Positions 35,616 through 42,821 of a DNA stretch of 64,000 nucleotides are shown here, one piece after another; positions within the stretch are counted from its first letter, which is position 1; each line of letters begins with the position of its first letter. The translations under genes were made by a program, and so were the position numbers. The stretch covers positions 31,129-95,128 of the forward strand of contig CALUKD010000013.1 in NCBI GenBank assembly GCA_944321125.1, given 5' to 3'. The notes under the pieces were generated by a model. That model was given only the letters and a program-made list of their open reading frames with translations, had not been told where the DNA came from and did not search any database. Origin of the DNA: Candidatus Butyricimonas faecavium (lineage in GTDB: Bacteria; Bacteroidota; Bacteroidia; Bacteroidales; Marinifilaceae).

Positions 35616-36803
35616 ATGATGAGAAAATTATTATTGATAGGTTTGCTTTGTCTACTCGGTGGAGAGTTGCAAATCATGGGACAGACGGATAATTACACGG
35701 TAAAAGGGAAATTATCCGGTATGAGTGAAGATATAAAAATTGTCGTTTTGAATAGCCAAAATGGAAATCTCCAGTTTGATACGTTAAAGGTAGAAAACGG
35801 TCAATTCGTGTATGTTGGAAAAGCAACACAACGAAAAGAATTGACATTTATGCGTTTGTCTAAAAAAGAACAGGAAGCGACTCATGCGAAATGGAAAGGG
35901 AAAAGAGGGATGATATTGTCGGGGAAGTTTGATTTAACCTTTTTTGTAGGTCCAGGAGCTCAAATTGAGATTCAAGGTGATCAAAAAGATTTTCCTTTCG
36001 TGGAGGTGGTGAGTGAGGATGAATTTAACCAAGGGATGATGGAATTACAGCATCTGAATTTGAAAGAGCTGAAAGAGATAAACGTTTTGCATGATGCGTT
36101 GAATGATGCCGTGTTGGCTGATGATTCAGTTGCCAAAATGGATGTTTTTAAGCAGCAAAATGCTCTGCGGGAATGTATTTCTCAACGTACGATGGAGTGG
36201 ATTGCTTCTCATCTGGATAGGGAATACGCCATGTGGTTATATTTGAATTCAGGCTTGACTAATAAGACCGTGGGAGAATTGAAGCAACAATTTGATCGAT
36301 TCTCAAGTGAGGTACAACAGTCTGAATCAGGAAAGAAGCTTGCAGAAATAATTCGGGTTAGGACAGCTTTGACTCCTGGAGCTCAGGCTCCCGATTTCAC
36401 GTTGAAGAATATTTACACGGGTGAAGATATTCATTTGGCTGATTACAGAGGGAAATACGTGTTATTGGACTTCTGGGCTTCTTGGTGTGTTCCTTGCCGG
36501 AAAAGCCATCCCCATTTGATTCAAATTAATCAAAAATATAAAGGAGAGAATTTCATTCTCCTAGGCATTGCTTCAGACCGTAAAAACGAGGTCATTAAAA
36601 AAGCTGCCCAAGAAGATAAAATAGATTGGCCGCAAATGAATATTTACGAGAAACGAGATCAACAAAAACAACTCAACGAGATGTATGATATTTCAGCGAT
36701 TCCGACTAAAATTCTAATTGATCCAGAGGGAAAGATCGTGGTGAAATATGTTGGCGATTCGGCCGGGCTTGATCAAGAATTAGAAAAGATATTCAAGAAA
36801 TAG
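35616..36803 (+). CDS. TlpA-like thioredoxin-fold protein with DUF4369
   Basis: 395-aa exported protein. A signal peptide (LLLIGLLCLLGGELQIMGQ) is followed by an N-terminal DUF4369-type beta domain (YTVKGKLSGMSEDIKIVVLN), a helical linker and a C-terminal AhpC/TSA-Redoxin domain (APDFTLKNIYTGEDIHLADYRGKYVLLDFWASWCVPCRKSHP). The WCVPC redox motif is intact (CxxC about 292-295). It probably keeps envelope thiols reduced or edits disulfides. TlpA-like genes often close SusC/SusD loci of this type, and a strong terminator follows 19 bp after the stop. Confidence 0.92.
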   Translation: MMRKLLLIGLLCLLGGELQIMGQTDNYTVKGKLSGMSEDIKIVVLNSQNGNLQFDTLKVENGQFVYVGKATQRKELTFMRLSKKEQEATHAKWKGKRGMILSGKFDLTFFVGPGAQIEIQGDQKDFPFVEVVSEDEFNQGMMELQHLNLKELKEINVLHDALNDAVLADDSVAKMDVFKQQNALRECISQRTMEWIASHLDREYAMWLYLNSGLTNKTVGELKQQFDRFSSEVQQSESGKKLAEIIRVRTALTPGAQAPDFTLKNIYTGEDIHLADYRGKYVLLDFWASWCVPCRKSHPHLIQINQKYKGENFILLGIASDRKNEVIKKAAQEDKIDWPQMNIYEKRDQQKQLNEMYDISAIPTKILIDPEGKIVVKYVGDSAGLDQELEKIFKK

Positions 36804-36821
36804 TAGAGGGATAAAATAGGG

Positions 36822-36875
36822 AATACTAAGCCTCTCATCAATGTTTATCTAAATTGATGAAAGGCTTAGTATTTT
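36822..36875 (+). terminator. Long-stem terminator
   Basis: Nearly continuous 20-bp stem: AATACTAAGCCT then TCATCAAT pair with ATTGATGA then AGGCTTAGTATT around a 10-nt loop, followed by TTTT. It closes locus 1. Confidence 0.8.
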
Positions 36876-37042
36876 ATGATTATGAGACCCGTACCTTCGA
36901 GAAAGGAATCAACGAGATCTTTTTTCGTGTGATACAGGCGGATGATTTTTTCTTCGATGGTGCCCTTGGTAATCAGACGGTAGATCGTTACCGGAGGAGG
37001 TGGTCGATCCGGTAGGTCCGGTCTTGAGGCTTGATTATGTAC
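36866..37042 (-). pseudogene. Remnant of a SNF2/DEAD-like helicase C-terminus
   Basis: Read on the minus strand, the end of the segment gives VTIYRLITKGTIEEKIIRLY then HTKKDLVDSFLEGTG, the typical last 35 residues of SNF2 family helicases. Just upstream, motif VI is visible only across a one-base frameshift: NQAS in one frame and SDRTYRI in the next, matching QASDRTYRIGQ. Everything N-terminal to this (normally around 1000 residues) is absent; the sequence to the right is unrelated AT-rich DNA. It is the tail of a deleted helicase gene. Confidence 0.85.
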
Positions 37043-37206
37043 AAAATTAACTGTTAATAGGTTCTTATGCAATGATCCCGTGGAAAAATGCGAAGAGATC
37101 GGAAACATGTGCTGACGAGTATAATAGTTATTTCGTGATGAATAGGTGATTACTACTAGATGAAATACGTAAGATATATTCTTTTTAGATTATAAAAATA
37201 CTTTAT

Positions 37207-37262
37207 GAACCTTATTATATATAAGGTTCATATAAGGTTACTATAAGGTATCTATAAGGTTT
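37207..37262. repeat. Phased 11-bp direct repeat (ATAAGGT)
   Basis: ATAAGGT occurs at 37221, 37232, 37243 and 37254, exactly 11 bp apart, i.e. on the same face of the helix. The first copy is part of a near-palindrome with AACCTTAT at 37208-37215. This looks like an array of protein-binding sites or a rotor-phased operator. It sits 310 bp upstream of the acyltransferase gene, in a 769-bp stretch (36804-37572) that otherwise holds a terminator, the helicase remnant and a promoter. Confidence 0.6.
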
Positions 37263-37484
37263 ATAACAGTATTCATCAGGTAGTGATCAACTTATAATAA
37301 AGAATTTAGATATTAATTGGGGATTATTTATTATCAAGTGGTATGCCCCCTCGTTTGCTGTTCCTTGGTTTGAACGAGTAACAGGGAATCAACCTTGAAA
37401 TTGTTTTTTAATGCAGAGCTTAAAAGTGTGAGCGGGAGTTCTAGAATGCAACTTGTGTAGAAAAAGTATAAATATTGGATGATT

Positions 37485-37517
37485 TTTGTCAGATGGTTGA
37501 TAATTGTGTTATCTTTG
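37485..37517 (+). promoter_or_regulatory. Bacteroidota promoter (TTTG-N21-TATCTTTG)
   Basis: TTTG at 37485-37488 and perfect TAnnTTTG at 37510-37517 with 21-nt spacing, the expected -33/-7 geometry. The leader to the acyltransferase ATG would be about 50 nt. Confidence 0.7.
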
Positions 37518-37572
37518 ATAGACTTGCTGTAGGAATCAAGTTTAAGATGCGTGTGAAATTTATACTTTTTAG

Positions 37573-38466
37573 ATGAAATTATTAATAAATCTATGCTCGT
37601 ATTTGGGATATGGAATGTTGTGGGGAGTTAGTTTTCTGCCTCTACCCGTGATGTATTTGGTGACGGACGTGTTGTTCGTTATTTTGTTTTATGGTGTTCA
37701 TTATCGTCGGAAAGTGGTCGATATGAATTTGCGGAATTCTTTCCCGGAGAAGAGCGAGGAGGAACGAAAGCGAATCGCCCGAAAGTACTATCGCCATTTG
37801 TGTGATACCTTTGCCGAGTTTTATAAATTGTGGCATATTTCGGAGGACGAGATCAAGAAACGTTGTGTTATGGTGAACATGGGCGTACCGCATCATTATT
37901 TTGAACAGGGACGTAGCGTAATTGCTTTTTCCGGGCATTACGGAAATTGGGAGATGATGTATTCTTATAAGCTGTGGGAGAAGGATGTCGAGTTGGTCCC
38001 GATTTATAAATCGATACATAATAAGGTTTTTGACCGGATGACTTGTAAAATCAGATGTCGCTTCGGGGCCACGCCTTTGGCAAAAGCGGATACGCTACGG
38101 GTGATGTTAAGGAATCAACAGGAAGGAAAGATTACGATGACGGGGTTTATCGGTGATCAGACACCTAATAAACGCTCTCTTAATTTCTGGACACGTTTCC
38201 TAAATCAAGACACAGCTGTGTTGGAGGGGACGGAAAGGATTGCCCGGAAGTTAAACCAACCGGTGGTTTTCGTGAATATGCGTAAGGTAAAACGAGGCTA
38301 TTATCATGCCGAGTTTTACGACCTGTGTTCTGATCCGCAAAGTCTGCAACCGGGGGAATTGACTCGAATGCATATCCAGATGTTGGAACATTTTATTCGA
38401 GAGGAACCCGCGTATTGGCTGTGGTCGCATCGGCGATGGAAGCATAAAAGAGTGGTGGAAGAATAA
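37573..38466 (+). CDS. LpxL/HtrB-like lysophospholipid acyltransferase
   Basis: 297-aa inner-membrane acyltransferase. It has an N-terminal hydrophobic anchor (LINLCSYLGYGMLWGVSFLPLPVMYLVTDVLFVILFYGV), then RNSFPEKSEEER and the catalytic HX4D/E motif in FSGHYGNWEMM (His about 120). FIGDQTPN is also present, as is the late EPAYWLWSHRRWKHKR. The family adds secondary acyl chains to lipid A on the inner leaflet. It stands alone between a good promoter and a bidirectional terminator. Confidence 0.9.
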   Translation: MKLLINLCSYLGYGMLWGVSFLPLPVMYLVTDVLFVILFYGVHYRRKVVDMNLRNSFPEKSEEERKRIARKYYRHLCDTFAEFYKLWHISEDEIKKRCVMVNMGVPHHYFEQGRSVIAFSGHYGNWEMMYSYKLWEKDVELVPIYKSIHNKVFDRMTCKIRCRFGATPLAKADTLRVMLRNQQEGKITMTGFIGDQTPNKRSLNFWTRFLNQDTAVLEGTERIARKLNQPVVFVNMRKVKRGYYHAEFYDLCSDPQSLQPGELTRMHIQMLEHFIREEPAYWLWSHRRWKHKRVVEE

Positions 38467-38498
38467 AAAAATCCAGGACTAAAATCCTGGATTTTTTA
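38465..38498. terminator. Bidirectional Rho-independent terminator
   Basis: Thirteen-base perfect stem AAAAAATCCAGGA / TCCTGGATTTTTT with a 6-nt loop. A and T runs on both sides serve the converging acyltransferase and GGGtGRT genes. Confidence 0.88.
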
Positions 38499-38516
38499 TA
38501 AAGTAATGTTTGAATT

Positions 38517-39515
38517 TTATTTCATTGCCTCTTCAATAGCGACTGCTACAGCAACGGTGGCTCCAACCATCGGGTTGTTACCCATTCCGAGGAATCCCAT
38601 CATTTCCACGTGTGCGGGAACGGAGGATGATCCAGCGAACTGGGCGTCACCATGCATACGGCCAAGCGTGTCGGTGAAACCATAGCTGGCTGGGCCGGCT
38701 GCCATGTTGTCCGGGTGAAGGGTTCGTCCGGTACCACCACCGGAGGCTACTGAGAAGTATTTTTTTCCGGTTTCCATACACTCTTTTTTGTAGGTTCCGG
38801 CAACCGGATGTTGGAACCGGGTCGGATTGGTCGAGTTACCGGTGATAGAAACGTCTACCCCTTCATGACGCATGATTGCAACACCTTCCCGGACATCGTC
38901 AGCCCCGTAGCATCTTACTTGGGCACGTTCTCCATTAGAATATGCTTTTTCTTTCACGATTTTCAGTTCACCAGTGTAGTAGTCAAATTCGGTTTGCACG
39001 TAAGTGAAGCCGTTGATACGAGAGATGATCATGGCAGCGTCTTTACCCAAACCGTTCAAAATGACTTTCAACGGTTGCTGGCGTACTTTGTTTGCTGATT
39101 TTGCAATTCCGATAGCTCCTTCTGCGGCAGCAAAAGATTCGTGTCCGGCAAGGAATGCAAAGCATTTGGTTTCTTCACGGAGTAACATGGCTGCCAAATT
39201 ACCGTGACCTAAACCTACTTTACGATCGGCTGCAACAGATCCCGGGATACAGAATGATTGCAAACCTTCTCCGATAGCCTCGGCTGCTTCAGCCGCTTTT
39301 TTGCATCCTTTTTTTATAGCGATGGCTGCGCCAACTACATAAGCCCAAGCTGCATTTTCGAACGCGATGGGTTGAATGTCTTTACACATTTTGTAGGGGT
39401 CGATCCCTTTGGCATCACAGATGCTTTTTGCATCTTCGATGTCTTTTATGCCGTAATTATTTAGAACCGCGTTAATTTGATTAATCCGACGGTCGTAACT
39501 TTCAAATAAAGCCAT
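38517..39515 (-). CDS. GGGtGRT protein
   Basis: 332-aa protein containing the name-giving glycine-rich motif (SVASGGGTGRTLHPDN, about 255-265). Other conserved stretches are MALFESYDRRINQINAVLNNYGI, GSVAADRKVGLGHGNLAAMLLREETKCFAFLAGHESFAAAEG and the C-terminal MGFLGMGNNPMVGATVAVAVAIEEA. The family occurs in anaerobes next to NifU-like proteins, as here, but its biochemical role is not established. It lies downstream of the NifU-like gene with an AT-rich repeat between them, and probably belongs to the same transcript. Confidence 0.9.
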   Translation of the reverse strand: MALFESYDRRINQINAVLNNYGIKDIEDAKSICDAKGIDPYKMCKDIQPIAFENAAWAYVVGAAIAIKKGCKKAAEAAEAIGEGLQSFCIPGSVAADRKVGLGHGNLAAMLLREETKCFAFLAGHESFAAAEGAIGIAKSANKVRQQPLKVILNGLGKDAAMIISRINGFTYVQTEFDYYTGELKIVKEKAYSNGERAQVRCYGADDVREGVAIMRHEGVDVSITGNSTNPTRFQHPVAGTYKKECMETGKKYFSVASGGGTGRTLHPDNMAAGPASYGFTDTLGRMHGDAQFAGSSSVPAHVEMMGFLGMGNNPMVGATVAVAVAIEEAMK

Positions 39516-39519
39516 AATT

Positions 39520-39594
39520 CATGTTAGATTTAATGATTTTAGATTCGGGTTGGTACTTTCAATTTAAAATCTAAAATTTACAATTTATAATTAG
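39520..39594. repeat. AT-rich intergenic repeat
   Basis: TTAGATTTAATGATTTTAGATT- and CAATTTAAAATCTAAAATTTA-type units in the spacer between GGGtGRT and the NifU-like gene; same family as the runs in the V-ATPase operon. Confidence 0.6.
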
Positions 39595-39595
39595 T

Positions 39596-40288
39596 TTATT
39601 CTTGACGCGGATCAATGTATTTTACTGCATCCGCGAAACGACCGTATGATCCTGTTGCTTTTTCGACAGCTTCTTTGGGATCAATACCTTTTTTCAACAT
39701 ATCGGTAAATTTACCCAAGTGGATGAATTCGTAACCGATGACTTCTCCGTCTTCATCAAGACCCATACGGGTTACGTAACCTTCGGCCATTTCAAGGTAG
39801 CGGGTACCTTTTGCTTTGGTTCCGAACATGGTTCCTACCTGGCTCCTCATGCCTTTACCCAAGTCTTCGAGGCTGGCCCCGATGGGGAGTCCGCCTTCCG
39901 AGAAAGCACTTTGGCTCCGGCCGTAAACGATTTGCAGGAAAAGTTCGCGCATGGCTGTGTTGATGGCATCACAAACGAGATCTGTGTTCAAGGCTTCCAG
40001 TAAAGTTTTGCCCGGTAAAATCTCGGAGGCCATAGCCGCGGAGTGAGTCATCCCCGAGCAACCGATCGTCTCGATCAATGCTTCTTCTATGATCCCATCC
40101 TTGATGTTCAGGGTCAATTTACAAGCTCCCTGTTGCGGGGCGCACCAGCCAATACCGTGAGTTAATCCTGAAATATCCTTGATCTCTTTGGAACGAACCC
40201 ATTTCCCTTCTTCTGGGATAGGTGCCGGACCGTGATTCGGTCCTTTTTTCACAACACACATGTGTTGTACTTCATGTGAGTAAATCAT
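39596..40288 (-). CDS. NifU-like iron-sulfur cluster assembly scaffold protein
   Basis: 230 aa from the ATG at 40288 (MIYSHEVQHMCVVKKGPNHG); the frame extends upstream, but the promoter box at 40346-40353 makes the longer version unlikely. A NifU_N/IscU-like core is seen in ISGLTHGIGWCAPQQGACKLTLNIKDGIIEEALIETIGCSGMTHSAAMAS, with three cysteines placed as scaffold ligands, and VYGRSQSAFSEGGLP. It would hold nascent Fe-S clusters. It pairs with the GGGtGRT gene, a partnership known from other anaerobes. Confidence 0.85.
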   Translation of the reverse strand: MIYSHEVQHMCVVKKGPNHGPAPIPEEGKWVRSKEIKDISGLTHGIGWCAPQQGACKLTLNIKDGIIEEALIETIGCSGMTHSAAMASEILPGKTLLEALNTDLVCDAINTAMRELFLQIVYGRSQSAFSEGGLPIGASLEDLGKGMRSQVGTMFGTKAKGTRYLEMAEGYVTRMGLDEDGEVIGYEFIHLGKFTDMLKKGIDPKEAVEKATGSYGRFADAVKYIDPRQE

Positions 40289-40345
40289 TGTTTTTGTTTT
40301 TTGTTGATATATTGTTAAATACCTTGCTTTTGTTTTAAAACCGGG

Positions 40346-40353
40346 CAAAATTA
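40346..40353 (-). promoter_or_regulatory. Bacteroidota -7 box (TAATTTTG, minus strand)
   Basis: Perfect TAnnTTTG on the minus strand, about 58 bp before the NifU-like ATG. The -33 position has only T-rich sequence. Confidence 0.5.
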
Positions 40354-40357
40354 ACAC

Positions 40358-40760
40358 ATTTGTTTTGGATAAAAAACATCTTATAAAACATAAAATTGTG
40401 CATACGTTTGCGTTTTAAGACGTTGTTGTATAGTGTATTACTAGTGGAATTTCAATGAAAAGGAAATAATGATTGTTGTGTTTGGCTTTTTGTTTCTTTA
40501 TGCTTAGATTTGGTGGGTAAAATATTAAAGGATGAGGAAGTTGTTATTTATATGGGTGATCTAGTTATAACTTTTGAATTCTGCCAAATTTCGATTTTGT
40601 AATTGTGTGACAACTTATTCTTGTTACAAAGGTATTGTTTGTTTAGTATATTGTTTGTACAACCTTGGTTACGAAAGAGAAATAAAAGTAATACGATTGG
40701 GAGTAATTAACAACTTAATTGGTATTTTCAATATTAAATAGAGTGGTAAAAAATAAAGTA
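40358..40760. other. Intergenic region between divergent genes
   Basis: About 400 bp of A+T-rich DNA between the NifU-like gene (minus) and the second sigma factor (plus). It must contain the sigma-factor promoter. TTTG motifs occur at 40638-40641 and 40654-40657, but none forms a proper TTTG-N19-21-TAnnTTTG pair. No gene, RNA or repeat was recognised. Confidence 0.5.
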
Positions 40761-41297
40761 ATGAAAATGCAGAGGCAAATTAACGATATTGAAATCATAT
40801 TCAAAGAATATTATGGTTCACTTTGTTATTTTGCTTCTCAATATTTGAAAGATGAAGATGCGGTAGAAGATATTGTGCAAGACGTTTTTATCGCTTTACT
40901 GGAAAAGAAAATACGTTTCCAGTCTGAAATCCATTTGAAAAATTTCTTGTATTTATCCATTCGAAATGCTTGTTTGAATTATATTAGGAGTTCACGTTCG
41001 AGAGAGCAGTATGTTGCTTCTTTAATTTATGAAGAACAAATAGAAGATTTTGAGACAAATATTATTTTAACAGAAATTCATCAAGAGCTCGCTGCAGCTG
41101 TAGATAAATTACCGGTGGAGTGTCGTAAGGTATTTGATCTTTGTTATTTTCAAGGGATGGACAATGAACGTATTGCTAAAGAACTGGGATTGAGTATAAA
41201 TACCGTTAAAGCGCAAAAAGCTCGTGGAAAAAAAATTTTAAGAGAGAATTTGAAAGATCTTTTCTTTTTCTTGATATTATTGAATCCTTTATGTTGA
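40761..41297 (+). CDS. ECF RNA polymerase sigma factor (locus 2)
   Basis: 178 aa from ATG 40761 (the frame is open upstream to a TTG at 40719). Region 2 is IFKEYYGSLCYFASQYLKDEDAVEDIVQDVFIALLEKK. Region 4 is VDKLPVECRKVFDLCYFQGMDNERIAKELGLSINTVKAQKARGKKILRENL. It resembles the sigma factors that pair with FecR proteins and heads the peptidase locus. It is controlled, presumably, by the FecR encoded 110 bp downstream. Confidence 0.92.
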   Translation: MKMQRQINDIEIIFKEYYGSLCYFASQYLKDEDAVEDIVQDVFIALLEKKIRFQSEIHLKNFLYLSIRNACLNYIRSSRSREQYVASLIYEEQIEDFETNIILTEIHQELAAAVDKLPVECRKVFDLCYFQGMDNERIAKELGLSINTVKAQKARGKKILRENLKDLFFFLILLNPLC

Positions 41298-41407
41298 TAG
41301 CGACTGAAAAAATATAGATCTATTGGAAAGAGGAAGTGATTTGTTTTTTTGAAAAAAATGAACATCTCATTTAATCCTTTTGGGAGTAGATCGTGTAATA
41401 ATAATAT

Positions 41408-42577
41408 ATGAAAAAATATAACAATATATATCCATATGATATTGCCGCAGTAATATTGGCTTATTTGCGGGGTGAAATCGGGGAGGATGATCAACGGAAG
41501 TTAGAGGTTTGGTTGGACGAGTCTGATTCTCACAAGGTTCTTTTTACCCGAATTTTGCGTGAGGAGATGCAATATAGAGATATTCAAAAAATTTTATCCT
41601 ATAATGCTAGTGAAGCGTGGCAGAGTGTGAAACAGAAAATGATTTGGAAAAAAAGAAAACGTTTGATGAGAATATATCAAATTGCGGCTTCTGTTGTGAT
41701 TGTTGTGGGGGTATCTGTGGCTTTCTTGTTAACGAAGGAGGGAATAAAAACTCCGGTTTCTGAGGTATCAGAGATAATTCCTGGTCGATTTGCGGCTAAG
41801 TTGATAGCTGCATCTGGAGCGGTTTACCATCTGGATACCTTAGATCAGGTTGAGTTGGTAACTTCTTCTGCAGCGAATAATGGAGAAGAAGTTGTTTTTA
41901 CTGATCGAGAAATAGAAAAGAATACAAAAGAAGTGAGATATAATAAAATAGAGATTCCAAAGGGGGGAGAATATAGAGTTACTTTAGGAGATGGAACGCG
42001 AGTATTTTTAAATTCACAAACGGAACTTCGGTTTCCGGAGAGTTTTGTTAATACTAAGCAACGTGTGGTATATCTTACCGGAGAGGCTTACTTTGAGGTT
42101 GCTAAGGACTCTTTGAAACCGTTTATTGTACAGTGTAAGGACTATATGGTTAAGGTTTTAGGGACTTCTTTTAATGTGAATAATTATGAAGAAGATAAGG
42201 TTTCTAAAACCACATTATCTACAGGAAAAGTTGAAATTGACATGGAAGGGGAATTGACTACTTTAAAACCAGGTCAACAGGCAATTATTAGAGAAGGCAA
42301 AATTGATGTAAAGGAGGTTGATGTTGAGACGTATACGACATGGATGTATGAAAATTTCCGATTCCAAAGTGAGAGTATTGAGGAAATTATGACAAAACTT
42401 TCTCGTTGGTATGTAATGGATGTGTTTTATATGAATGAGTCTGTTAAGAACTATCATTTTACAGGGTATTTACCTCGTTATGCAAAGATAACGGATGTAT
42501 TAGAATTACTAAGTTTAACAACAAATATAGAATTTAATGTAAAAGGTAAAACAGTGACAGTTATGGAAAAATCGTAA
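41408..42577 (+). CDS. FecR family anti-sigma factor (locus 2)
   Basis: 389 aa. The cytoplasmic N-terminus has VILAYLRGEIGEDDQRKLEVWL, a membrane helix lies at about 85-105 (YQIAASVVIVVGVSVAFLL), and the FecR domain has IPKGGEYRVTLGDGTRVFLNSQTELRFP, YLTGEAYFEVAKDSLKPFIV and VLGTSFNVNNY. A DUF4974 C-terminus follows (FRFQSESIEEIMTKLSRWYVMDVFY). It couples the locus 2 SusC (STN domain) to the sigma factor. A terminator-like hairpin sits immediately after it. Confidence 0.95.
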   Translation: MKKYNNIYPYDIAAVILAYLRGEIGEDDQRKLEVWLDESDSHKVLFTRILREEMQYRDIQKILSYNASEAWQSVKQKMIWKKRKRLMRIYQIAASVVIVVGVSVAFLLTKEGIKTPVSEVSEIIPGRFAAKLIAASGAVYHLDTLDQVELVTSSAANNGEEVVFTDREIEKNTKEVRYNKIEIPKGGEYRVTLGDGTRVFLNSQTELRFPESFVNTKQRVVYLTGEAYFEVAKDSLKPFIVQCKDYMVKVLGTSFNVNNYEEDKVSKTTLSTGKVEIDMEGELTTLKPGQQAIIREGKIDVKEVDVETYTTWMYENFRFQSESIEEIMTKLSRWYVMDVFYMNESVKNYHFTGYLPRYAKITDVLELLSLTTNIEFNVKGKTVTVMEKS

Positions 42578-42580
42578 AAA

Positions 42581-42617
42581 TATAAAACCGAAGCTGCAAC
42601 TCCGGTTTTATAAAAAA
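42581..42617 (+). terminator. Hairpin terminator
   Basis: Ten-base perfect stem TATAAAACCG / CGGTTTTATA with a 12-nt loop. It separates sigma/FecR from the SusC gene 205 bp downstream, so SusC onwards is probably a separate transcript or depends on read-through. Confidence 0.65.
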
Positions 42618-42821
42618 TGTGTACTAAAAATAACCTTATTAAGGATTTACAAAGTAAATAATTTTTTTGTAAAAACAAAAAGAAGGATGTAGTAATAAAT
42701 AACAATTTATTATGAATGTGTATAATGTTTGGTAATTACTTAAGCAGTAAGTGATAAGTTTGTGCTAAAACTTTTCTTCCTTAAGTAATATATTACTGGA
42801 AATAACCTAAATAATTTATCA

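Noticed and set aside
37207..37262. CRISPR-like array
   Set aside because: Repeat unit is only 7 bp with 4-bp spacers and there are no cas genes; this is an operator-like array at most.
40647..40657. -7 box for the second sigma factor (TATTGTTTG)
   Set aside because: Spacing between TA and TTTG is three bases instead of two and no proper -33 element accompanies it.
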